Of a DNA stretch of 12,425 nt, positions 6,877 through 12,425 are shown piece after piece. The position numbers were made by a program, and so were the translations under genes. Under the pieces are notes generated by a model. It was given only the letters and a program-made list of their open reading frames with translations. It made no database searches and was not told the DNA's origin. The stretch is from JBJXGF01 sp046153015 (GTDB taxonomy: Bacteria; Actinomycetota; Acidimicrobiia; Acidimicrobiales; CAIXPF01): assembly GCA_046153015.1 (NCBI GenBank), contig JBJXGF010000158.1:1-12425 (forward strand), in the 5' to 3' direction. The number at the start of each line of letters is the position of its first letter. The first letter of the stretch is position 1.

Positions 6877-7614
6877 GTGGCCGGGGTCGTGGAGATGGAG
6901 CGCGTCAACAAGCGCTTCGGCGCCAACCACGTGCTGCGCGACATCGACCTCTCGGTGGAGCACGGCGAGGTGATGGTGGTGCTCGGCCCGTCGGGCTCGG
7001 GCAAATCGACCTTGATCCGCTGCATCAACCGGCTCGAGCCGATCGACAGCGGCCGCATCCTGATCGACGGCGTGCCGCTGCCCGAGGAGGGCCGCGCGCT
7101 GGCCAAGGTGCGCAGCCAGATCGGCATGGTCTTCCAGCAGTTCAACCTGTTCGCCCACAAGACCGTGCTCGAGAACCTCACGCTCGGGCCGATCAAGGCG
7201 CAGGGCGTGCGCAAGCGCGACGCGCAGGAGCGGGCGATGGCGCTGCTCGAACGGGTCGGCATCGCCGACAAGGCGGCCCGCTACCCGGCCGAGCTGTCGG
7301 GCGGTCAGCAGCAGCGGGCGGCGATCGCCCGGGCGCTGGCGATGTCGCCCAAGCTGTTGCTGTTCGACGAGCCGACCTCGGCGCTCGACCCCGAGATGAT
7401 CGCCGAGGTGCTCGACGTGATGCTCGGCCTCGCCGCCGACGGGGCGACCATGATCGTGGTGACCCACGAGATGGGCTTCGCCCGCACCGCGGCCCGCCGC
7501 GTGGTGTTCCTCGACGAAGGGCGGGTGGTGGAGACGGCCCCGCCCGAGCAGTTCTTCACCGCGCCGGCCTCCGAACGGGCCCAAGACTTCCTGTCCAAGA
7601 TCCTCGCCCACTGA
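6877..7614 (+). CDS. gluA: Glutamate/polar amino acid ABC transporter ATP-binding protein
   Basis: Cytoplasmic ATPase of a PAAT-family importer; it hydrolyses ATP to drive uptake through GluC-GluD. The 245-residue product is complete. Motifs in order are Walker A GPSGSGKST (37-45), Q-loop Gln in VFQQFNLF (about 85-92), ABC signature LSGGQQQR (140-147), Walker B LLLFDEPTSALD (160-171) and H-loop His197 in THEMGFAR. The FQQFNLF and THEMGFA patterns are typical of the GlnQ/GluA/HisP group. GTG at 6877 is favoured by the -10 box 6 nt upstream. An in-frame ATG seven codons in (6895) is an alternative. It is the first gene of a four-gene operon in the same order as corynebacterial gluABCD. Substrate specificity (glutamate versus glutamine or other polar amino acids) cannot be settled from sequence. 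Confidence 0.94.
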   Translation: MAGVVEMERVNKRFGANHVLRDIDLSVEHGEVMVVLGPSGSGKSTLIRCINRLEPIDSGRILIDGVPLPEEGRALAKVRSQIGMVFQQFNLFAHKTVLENLTLGPIKAQGVRKRDAQERAMALLERVGIADKAARYPAELSGGQQQRAAIARALAMSPKLLLFDEPTSALDPEMIAEVLDVMLGLAADGATMIVVTHEMGFARTAARRVVFLDEGRVVETAPPEQFFTAPASERAQDFLSKILAH

Positions 7615-7630
7615 ACCGCTCATCCACCCT

Positions 7631-7636
7631 GGAGGA
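7631..7636 (+). promoter_or_regulatory. Shine-Dalgarno GGAGGA for gluB
   Basis: GGAGGA ends 4 nt before the gluB ATG. It is the clearest ribosome site in the window and contrasts with the leaderless starts at operon heads. It suggests that the binding protein is translated strongly within the gluABCD message. Confidence 0.8.
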
Positions 7637-7640
7637 AGTC

Positions 7641-8555
7641 ATGCCCGGACCAAAACCCACCCGAGCCGTCGCCCTGGCGTTGGCGCTGGCGTTCCTCGCC
7701 GCGGCCTGCGGCAGCGACAGCGACGAGGCCGCTTCGACCACCACCAAGGCGGGCGCCGTCACCACCGCCAAGGCCGCCGGCGTGGCCGTCCCCGCCGGGA
7801 GCACGGTCGAGGCCCTCCAGAAGAAGGGCAAGCTGGTGGTCGGCACCAAGTTCGACCAGCCGCTGTTCGGGTTGAAGAACCCGACCACGGGCGACGTAGA
7901 GGGTTTCGACGTGGAGATCGCCAAGCTCGTGGCCACCGCGCTCTACGGCAGCGACCTCAAGGGCAAGGTGGAATACGTCGAGGCCGTCTCACGCGTCCGG
8001 GAGGACTACATCAAGGACGGCAAGGTCGACCTCGTGGCCGCCACCTACACGATCAACGACACTCGGAAGCAGGTGGTGGACTTCGCCGGGCCGTACTACG
8101 TGGCCGGCCAGGACATCCTGGTGAAGAAGGACAACACCACGATCAAGGGCGTGAACGACCTCAACGGGAAGAAGGTCTGCTCGGTCACCGGGTCCACCTC
8201 GCTCAAGAACATCCAGGAGAAGGCGCCCCAGGCCGACGTGTCGATCGTGTTCGACAAGTACTCGCTGTGCCGTGACGCGATGCTCGACGGACGGGTCGAC
8301 GCGGTGAGCACGGACAACGTGATCCTGCTCGGGCTCGTGCAGGAGACGCCGGACAAGGTCAAGCTGGTGGGCGTCCCGTTCACGACCGAGCCCTACGGCA
8401 TCGGCCTGAAGAAGGGCGACACGGCGCTGCGCACGTTCGTGAACGACGTGCTGGAGGCGTCCTACAAGGACGGCAGCTGGAAGAAGGCGTGGGACGCCAC
8501 CGCCGGCAAGGTGCAGCCCGCCCCGGAGCCCCCGAAGGTCGACCGGTACCCGTGA
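7641..8555 (+). CDS. gluB: Glutamate/polar amino acid ABC transporter substrate-binding lipoprotein
   Basis: Extracytoplasmic receptor that delivers substrate to GluC-GluD. The N-terminus is a lipoprotein signal: basic start (MPGPKPTR), hydrophobic core, then AAAC with Cys23 as the lipidated residue. A Ser/Thr/Ala linker (24-55) leads into a family-3 solute-binding fold beginning GKLVVGTKFDQPLFG. GFDVEIAK, the VDLVAATYTIND strand and FAGPYYVAGQD are typical amino-acid receptor segments. Cys180 (KKVCSVTGST) and Cys210 (YSLCRDA) could form a disulfide in the second lobe, as I recall from actinobacterial GlnH/GluB proteins. The 304-residue length is normal. It lies 26 nt after gluA with a strong ribosome site and is somewhat lysine-rich compared with neighbouring products. 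The ligand is inferred only from operon resemblance to gluABCD. Confidence 0.93.
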   Translation: MPGPKPTRAVALALALAFLAAACGSDSDEAASTTTKAGAVTTAKAAGVAVPAGSTVEALQKKGKLVVGTKFDQPLFGLKNPTTGDVEGFDVEIAKLVATALYGSDLKGKVEYVEAVSRVREDYIKDGKVDLVAATYTINDTRKQVVDFAGPYYVAGQDILVKKDNTTIKGVNDLNGKKVCSVTGSTSLKNIQEKAPQADVSIVFDKYSLCRDAMLDGRVDAVSTDNVILLGLVQETPDKVKLVGVPFTTEPYGIGLKKGDTALRTFVNDVLEASYKDGSWKKAWDATAGKVQPAPEPPKVDRYP

Positions 8556-8601
8556 CCGGGTGGGTGTGACCCCGCCCGCCTAGCGCCGCCGCCGGACCCC
8601 C

Positions 8602-9246
8602 GTGGACGTCGTCCTCGATCACCTGCCCCTGTACCTGCGCGGCATGCGCACCACGGTGGCGCTCACGCTGTGGTCCTACGCAGCGGCGCTGGTGCTGGGC
8701 GGGTTGACGGCCGCGATGCGGGTCAGCCCGGTGCGTCCGCTGCGGTCGGCGGCCGCCTTCTACGTGGAGACGGTCCGCAACACCCCGCTGCCGGTGCTGT
8801 TGCTGCTGTTCTTCTTCGGCTTCCCCAAGCTCGGCGTCATCTACTCGCCGTTCGTGTCCGCGGTCTTGATGCTCGCCCTGTACACCGGCGCCTTCGCCGC
8901 GGAGATCGTCCGGTCGGGGATCAACACCGTCGGCGTCGGCCAGGTGGAGGCGGCGCGTTCGCTCGGCCTGTCCTTCAACCAGCTGCTCGGCGAGGTGGTG
9001 CTGCCCCAGGCGCTGCGCTCGGTGGTGCCGCCGATGGGCACGCTCTTCATCGCGCTCACGAAGAACAGCTCGCTGGCCTCGCTGATCTCGGTGCCCGAGA
9101 TCATGTTCCGGGCCGACCAGGTCACCAACGACACCGCCCGCCCGACCCCGGCGCTGATCGGCGCGGCGCTGACCTACCTCGCGCTCACCCTGCCCAGCAC
9201 CTTCGGCCTCCACGCCCTCGAACGCCGCCTCGCGATCAAGCGATGA
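8602..9246 (+). CDS. gluC: Glutamate/polar amino acid ABC transporter permease, GluC type
   Basis: Inner-membrane permease that pairs with GluD. The 214-residue protein has about five hydrophobic segments (roughly 17-38, 62-80, 84-103, 143-163, 184-203). It carries the EAA cytoplasmic loop that docks on the ATPase (EAARSLGL...LPQA, 116-137), and MRVSPVRPLR and VRNTPLP are hallmarks of this permease type. An in-frame TAG at 8581 limits the start to GTG at 8602 or ATG at 8644; the GTG keeps the full N-terminus preceding the first membrane segment, so it was chosen. No good ribosome site is visible before it. It is 46 nt downstream of gluB. The stop codon TGA lies inside the first arm of the intergenic repeat that follows. 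Confidence 0.92.
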   Translation: MDVVLDHLPLYLRGMRTTVALTLWSYAAALVLGGLTAAMRVSPVRPLRSAAAFYVETVRNTPLPVLLLLFFFGFPKLGVIYSPFVSAVLMLALYTGAFAAEIVRSGINTVGVGQVEAARSLGLSFNQLLGEVVLPQALRSVVPPMGTLFIALTKNSSLASLISVPEIMFRADQVTNDTARPTPALIGAALTYLALTLPSTFGLHALERRLAIKR

Positions 9247-9320
9247 GCGCAGCGAGTCGCCCGGGCGTGCGAGCGCCAGCGAGCCGGACGGTGATGGGGT
9301 CCGGGGGCGCGAGCCCCCGG
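9242..9320 (+). repeat. Composite intergenic repeat, copy A (between gluC and gluD)
   Basis: Arm 1 is GATGAGCGCAGCGAGTC (9242-9258). A 10-nt spacer follows, then arm 2 GCGAGCGCCAGCGAGC (9269-9284) and, 16 nt further on, a perfect 8-bp hairpin with a GCGA loop (9301-9320). Copy B after gluD has the same arms, the same 10-nt spacer and a hairpin of different sequence. Conservation of the layout with divergent hairpin bases suggests a REP-like element rather than chance GC richness. The strand is arbitrary. Confidence 0.7.
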
Positions 9321-9330
9321 GATGAGCAGC

Positions 9331-9346
9331 GATGAGCGCAGCGAGG
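9331..9346 (+). repeat. Extra single arm of the composite repeat, ahead of gluD
   Basis: GATGAGCGCAGCGAGG repeats arm 1 of copy A (15 identical bases). Its right end gives GAGGAA (9343-9348), which lies 9 nt before the gluD ATG and can act as a ribosome site. An ATG at 9348 is out of frame with gluD. Confidence 0.6.
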
Positions 9347-9357
9347 AATGACAGCCC

Positions 9358-10239
9358 ATGACCGCAGCGGCGTTCCTGGGCGACGCGCCAGGGCCGCGGG
9401 CGCGGCGGCGTCAGCGGGTGGCGACCGCGGCGTCGGTGGCGGTGATCGCCGCGGTGGTGGCCGCCGCGGTGAACCGCCTGGCCGACCGGGGCCAGCTCGA
9501 CTGGGCGCTCTGGGAGCCGTTCACGCGGGCCAGCACCTGGCGGTTCCTGTGGGAGGCGCTGCTCAACACGCTGCGGGCGGCGGCGACGGCGATGGTGCTG
9601 TCGATGGTGCTCGGGGCGCTGCTGGCGCTCGGCCGGCTGTCGCTCGTGGCGCCGCTGCGGTGGGCGTCGGCGCTCTACGTGGACGGCGTGCGGGCCTTTC
9701 CGGTGCTGCTGCTGATCCTGTTCGCCTTCCGAGCGTTGCCGTCGCTCGGCTTCGACCTGTCCCGGTTCCAGGCCCTCGTGCTCGGCGTCACCGCCTACAA
9801 CGCGGCGGTGCTGGCCGAGGTGTTCCGCGCCGGCATCCTCTCGCTGCCGCGGGGCCAGACCGAGGCGGGCCTCGCCGTGGGCCTCACCCACGGACAGACG
9901 CTGCGCAGCATCCTCGTGCCCCAGGCCGCCCGGCGGATGCTGCCGGCGATCGTGAACCAGCTGGTCACGCTGCTGAAGGACACCTCTCTTGGTCAGGTGA
10001 TCTCCTACGAGGAGCTGCTGCGCAGCGGCCAGCTCGTCGGGGCGTTCAACCGCAACGACCTGCAGGCGCTCTTCGTGGTGGGCTGCTTGTACGTGGCGGT
10101 CAACTTCGCCCTGTCGAGCTTCGCCCGCTGGCTGGAAGGCCGCCAACGCCGCCGCCTTGGGCGCCTGGCCCTGGTCGGCCCGCCGGCGGCGACCGAGGCG
10201 GAGCTCGCCCAGATCGCCGCCGATTCGAACCTGCGCTAG
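9358..10239 (+). CDS. gluD: Glutamate/polar amino acid ABC transporter permease, GluD type
   Basis: Second membrane subunit of the importer. The 293-residue product begins MTAAAFLGDAPGPRARR, close to the start of corynebacterial GluD with its DAPGPRGRR motif, then has a hydrophobic segment at about 22-40. An aromatic/polar periplasmic stretch (DWALWEPFTRASTW) and the permease core follow. DGVRAFPVLLLI (109-120) and the EAA loop TEAGLAVGL...LVPQA (168-190) are clear, and further membrane segments lie near 80-95, 140-160 and 238-257. The C-terminal tail (260-293) is charged and Ala-rich. ATG at 9358 is supported by GAGGAA 9 nt upstream. The gap to gluC (111 nt) is filled by repeat copy A and an extra arm; repeat copy B starts directly after the stop. 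Confidence 0.93.
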   Translation: MTAAAFLGDAPGPRARRRQRVATAASVAVIAAVVAAAVNRLADRGQLDWALWEPFTRASTWRFLWEALLNTLRAAATAMVLSMVLGALLALGRLSLVAPLRWASALYVDGVRAFPVLLLILFAFRALPSLGFDLSRFQALVLGVTAYNAAVLAEVFRAGILSLPRGQTEAGLAVGLTHGQTLRSILVPQAARRMLPAIVNQLVTLLKDTSLGQVISYEELLRSGQLVGAFNRNDLQALFVVGCLYVAVNFALSSFARWLEGRQRRRLGRLALVGPPAATEAELAQIAADSNLR

Positions 10240-10313
10240 GACGAGCGCAGCGAGTCCTGCCGACCGGCGAGCGCCAGCGAGCTGGGCGGCTGTGCTGGGG
10301 CGCGGCCCCCAGC
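10240..10313 (+). repeat. Composite intergenic repeat, copy B (after gluD)
   Basis: Arm 1 GACGAGCGCAGCGAGTC (10240-10256) differs from copy A by one base. The spacer is 10 nt, arm 2 GCGAGCGCCAGCGAGC (10267-10282) is identical to copy A, and a 7-bp hairpin with arms GCTGGGG/CCCCAGC follows (10294-10313). The repeat abuts the gluD stop codon. Confidence 0.7.
10294..10313. terminator. GC hairpin between convergent gluD and phosphatase gene
   Basis: A 7-bp GC stem with a 6-nt loop lies in the 90-bp gap between two convergent genes. There is no T-run on either side, so a classical intrinsic terminator is not supported. A bidirectional U-less hairpin or a pure repeat part is equally possible. Confidence 0.25.
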
Positions 10314-10329
10314 GGGGCTAGGCGCTGAC

Positions 10330-11121
10330 CTACACGAGGAGCCGCTCTCGGAGGCGGGCAGTGTCGGCGGGCTCGAAGCCGGCGGCCTCGGCCCAGCCCG
10401 CCAGTGAGCCGTACGCGGCGGCGACCTCGCGCAGGAACACCCGCATCGTGTCGGGCAGCGCGCCGCGGGCCACCTCGGGCAGCCGCGCGTAGTCGATCAC
10501 GTCGTCCGGGCGGGGCGCGGCGGCGATGCCGGCGATGCGGGCGGCCATCGCCCGATGGGAGAGGGCGTAGTCGGCCACGATCTGCTCGTCGTCGACGCCC
10601 AGGAGCGAGAGCACGAGGGCGGCGAACACCCCGGTGCGGTCCTTGCCGGCCGAGCAGTGGAACAGCGCCGGGGTCGGCGCGTGGTCGATCAGCTCCCGCA
10701 GACCTTCCACGACCGTCGGCGCCGCCCGCTCCAGCAGGCGGAGGTACATGGCGCCGAAGCCCTCGGCCGTGTCGGGCAGGCGGCGCTTCCTCGCCCCGGG
10801 CGGGCGGGGCGGGCGGGGCTCGCCGGGGGCTCGGGGGCGGGGCAGCGCGTCGATGATCAGCAGCGGCCGGCGCCGGGCGCCGCCGTGGGCCCACGTGCCG
10901 AGCTCGTTCTCGTTGGCGGCCCGCAGGTCGAGCACGAGGCCGAGACCGAGCCCGGCCACCACCGCGGCGTCGGCCTCGGTCAACCGGTCGGGTCCGTCGG
11001 CCCGGTAGAGCCGGCGCCACGCCACCCGGGCGCCGCCGGCCGCCTCGTAGCCGCCGAGGTCGCGCAGGTTCCACGCACCTTGCAGCGCAACGAACCGGTC
11101 AGGGGGGTCGGGCTCGCTCAT
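10330..11121 (-). CDS. Protein-tyrosine/lipid phosphatase, MptpB/LipA-like (Y_phosphatase3)
   Basis: Cysteine-dependent phosphatase of 263 residues. The P-loop is HCSAGKDRTG (155-164), with nucleophile Cys156 and phosphate-binding Arg162. The extra Lys160 and Asp161 in the loop are those of the MptpB/LipA group, whose members act on phosphotyrosine and also on phosphoinositides in known cases. The N-terminal NLRDLGGY (18-25), LYRAD (38-42) and LDLR (64-67) are the usual family landmarks. No signal peptide or membrane segment is seen, so it is probably cytoplasmic. A Pro/Arg-rich insert (about 94-115) is encoded by a striking G-run tract on the opposite strand. It lies 21 nt downstream of the channel-like gene, in the same direction. 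Substrate and role are unknown. Confidence 0.88.
   Translation of the reverse strand: MSEPDPPDRFVALQGAWNLRDLGGYEAAGGARVAWRRLYRADGPDRLTEADAAVVAGLGLGLVLDLRAANENELGTWAHGGARRRPLLIIDALPRPRAPGEPRPPRPPGARKRRLPDTAEGFGAMYLRLLERAAPTVVEGLRELIDHAPTPALFHCSAGKDRTGVFAALVLSLLGVDDEQIVADYALSHRAMAARIAGIAAAPRPDDVIDYARLPEVARGALPDTMRVFLREVAAAYGSLAGWAEAAGFEPADTARLRERLLV
10798..10842 (+). other. G-run tract with G-quadruplex potential inside the phosphatase gene
   Basis: Eight runs of 3-5 G occur on the + strand in 45 bases. The first five are separated by single C bases and the rest by 1-6 bases. The + strand is the template strand for the phosphatase. The tract encodes the Pro/Arg-rich insert of that protein. Confidence 0.5.
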
Positions 11122-11128
11122 GCCCCTG

Positions 11129-11134
11129 TGTCTA
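11129..11134 (-). promoter_or_regulatory. -10-like box TAGACA ahead of the phosphatase gene
   Basis: On the - strand TAGACA ends 7 nt before the ATG at 11121, matching the spacing at purH, but its last base is A instead of the expected T. CAGGGGC before the ATG could instead act as a poor ribosome site, so this box is weaker than the other four. Confidence 0.3.
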
Positions 11135-11142
11135 GCCCGGGC

Positions 11143-12279
11143 TCACCCGGGGTCGTGCACGGGCTTGACGCGGGCGTGCTCGCCGGCCGGGTCGTCGGGC
11201 GAGCGGTGCGCCGGCCGCTGCGGGCCGGCCACCGCGCCTCGCAGGCCCCGGCGGGCCCCCGACCAGGGCGCCGGCGGGGCCATCACCCGTTCGGCCAGGG
11301 CGTAGGCGGCCGCCTCGTAGTTCACCCGCCAGCCGCAGAAGTGCCGCCACGCCTCGTCCGGGGAGCGTTCCAGCTTCAAGCCGGCCGCCTCCAGCCGCTC
11401 CACCGCGGCGAGGAACTGGCCGAACTCGAGCTCCACCGGGTCGCTCGGGAGCGGGTCCCGGTTCACTGGCATGCCCACCGCCTGCGCCAGATCCTGGAAG
11501 CAGAGGAACCCCATCCGCAGGCAGCTCCTCGACTCGACCGGCGCGGCGGTGGGGCAGAGCGCCTGGTGCAGGGCGGCGGCGTCGAGCACCGCGAGGAGGG
11601 CTGTGACCCAGGAGCGCCACGGCTCGGGGGAGCGGAAGAACAACAGCGCCCGGTAGCTCGAATGGCTCTCCGCCACGTCGGCCGCCCACCGCTCCCAGTC
11701 CTCGTAGAAGTGGCCGAGCCGGTCGAGGGTGTCGGCCAGGGCGGCGCGCGCCAGGATCTCGGGCCCCCACGCGGGAACGCCGGCCCGGCTGTCGAGCATG
11801 GTCACAAGCATCTCGCGTCGGTTGAAGGCGCCGTACAGGGTGGGGAGGTAGCCCACCAGCAGGCCGATCAGCGCCGGCGAGGTGAGCGCCGCGGCGAAGT
11901 CGAGCACGTTCAGCCCGACGTGCTCGCTGCCGGCGAAGCCGAGGGTGAACATCGAGGAACCCGCCCGGCGGAACGCCGCCTCGGCGCCGAGGCCGCCGGC
12001 GCCGGCGACGAGCAGGCCGAAGCCGCCGAGCAGCACAGCCAACCACGCCACCAGCATCGTGAGCAGGAAGACCGGGCCGTAGCGGGACAGGACCCGGTCC
12101 TTCGCCTCGTAGGTGTGGAGGCGGCCGGCCACGAGGCGGAAGGCGCCGAGCATCAGCCGCGACAGGCGCGACACGAAGACCGAACGTCCGGCCCGGGGCA
12201 CCACCAGCGTGTGGAGGGCGCTGGCCCACGCTCCGGCCACGACGAGGGCCCCGACGACGACCAACCCGGCGCGCAGCAT
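11143..12279 (-). CDS. Membrane protein resembling a two-TM ion channel with degenerate filter; function unknown
   Basis: A 378-residue protein with an N-terminal membrane part and a large soluble C-terminal part. Hydrophobic segments are at about 4-27, 66-94 and 126-150. Between the second and third is a re-entrant-like stretch, GSSMFTLGFAG (107-117), placed where a K+ channel has its pore helix and TVGYG filter. The order TM, pore-like loop, TM, then LPTLYGAFNRRE is the reason for the channel comparison. The filter lacks GYG, so K+ selectivity is not supported. The rest (about 160-335) is predicted mostly helical, with DWERWAADVAESH and a cysteine-containing region (Cys242, Cys253, Cys260), and the tail is basic and Pro-rich. 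ATG at 12279 was chosen because it begins just before the first hydrophobic segment. No confident ribosome site or -10 box precedes it. The gene is complete. Confidence 0.75.
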   Translation of the reverse strand: MLRAGLVVVGALVVAGAWASALHTLVVPRAGRSVFVSRLSRLMLGAFRLVAGRLHTYEAKDRVLSRYGPVFLLTMLVAWLAVLLGGFGLLVAGAGGLGAEAAFRRAGSSMFTLGFAGSEHVGLNVLDFAAALTSPALIGLLVGYLPTLYGAFNRREMLVTMLDSRAGVPAWGPEILARAALADTLDRLGHFYEDWERWAADVAESHSSYRALLFFRSPEPWRSWVTALLAVLDAAALHQALCPTAAPVESRSCLRMGFLCFQDLAQAVGMPVNRDPLPSDPVELEFGQFLAAVERLEAAGLKLERSPDEAWRHFCGWRVNYEAAAYALAERVMAPPAPWSGARRGLRGAVAGPQRPAHRSPDDPAGEHARVKPVHDPG

Positions 12280-12313
12280 GACCGAGGATCATGGCCCAGC
12301 GCCGGCCCCGCCG

Positions 12314-12425
12314 CGATCGGCAACGCCCTACGATCGGCAACGCCCTACGATCGGCAACGCCCTACGATCGGCAACGCCCTACGATCGGCAACGCCCTACG
12401 ATCGGCAACGCCCTACGATCGGCAA
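12314..12425. repeat. 17-bp perfect tandem repeat array, continuing past the right edge
   Basis: The unit is CGATCGGCAACGCCCTA, with six full identical copies (12314-12415) and a 10-base partial copy at the edge, so at least 6.6 units. Each unit contains the palindrome CGATCG, and each junction makes TACGAT on the + strand (12329, 12346, 12363, 12380, 12397, 12414). There are no variable spacers, so it is not a CRISPR array. It begins 34 bp upstream of the channel-like gene's ATG. Full extent and any + strand gene beyond it are not visible. Confidence 0.95.

Noticed and set aside
8581..8586. TAGCGC before gluC as a leaderless -10 box
   Set aside because: It lacks the final T and lies 15 nt from the GTG, not 6-7; gluC is more likely read from the operon message.
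11120..12340. Alternative frames over the channel-like gene (for example - strand 11132-12340, 402 codons)
   Set aside because: Arg/Gly/Pro-rich translation with no hydrophobic pattern, whereas the 11143-12279 frame shows clear membrane segments.
12314..12425. CRISPR array at the right edge
   Set aside because: The copies are directly adjacent 17-bp units with no variable spacers and no cas gene nearby.

Overview
The window is very GC-rich, appears to be densely coding, and reads as a chromosomal segment of a high-GC actinobacterium. The best guess is Acidimicrobiia or a relative. This rests on the actinobacterial form of FolD, a GluABCD-type amino-acid importer in corynebacterial gene order, an amidase layout I associate with Acidimicrobiia, and TAGNNT hexamers 6-7 nt before start codons, typical of leaderless actinobacterial transcripts. 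No database search was possible, so the taxonomy is inference. No rRNA, tRNA, CRISPR array, transposase or phage gene was seen.

Layout. From 1 to 2258 there are two cell-wall genes on the + strand: the 3' part of an N-acetylmuramoyl-L-alanine amidase, which runs off the left edge, and a MurA-type enolpyruvyl transferase. From 2335 to 5606 lies a one-carbon block, purH-folD-metF. FolD interconverts methylene- and formyl-tetrahydrofolate, PurH uses 10-formyl-THF for IMP synthesis, and MetF draws methylene-THF off to methyl-THF. The purH stop and folD start share a base (TGATG). The putative metF -10 box is built on the folD stop codon. metF overlaps by 47 bp the 3' end of the convergent icd gene (5560-6774, - strand), a eukaryote-like NADP isocitrate dehydrogenase.

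A 102-bp divergent region separates icd from a glutamate/polar amino acid ABC importer on the + strand: gluA (ATPase), gluB (lipoprotein), gluC and gluD (permeases), 6877-10239. A composite intergenic repeat (two GAGCG...GCGAG arms, fixed 10-nt spacer, then a GC hairpin) follows both gluC and gluD. From 10330 to 12279, on the - strand, are a putative channel-like membrane protein and, 21 nt downstream, a tyrosine/lipid phosphatase with the HCxxGKDRTG loop. The right edge is a perfect 17-bp tandem array of at least 6.6 units that continues out of the window.

Most of the window is ordinary core metabolism and transport. The signals most worth a second look are the 17-bp array carrying phased TACGAT boxes, the repeat pair around gluD, the consistent leaderless-start architecture, and the channel-like protein with a degenerate selectivity filter next to the phosphatase. 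I found no clearly new multi-gene system.
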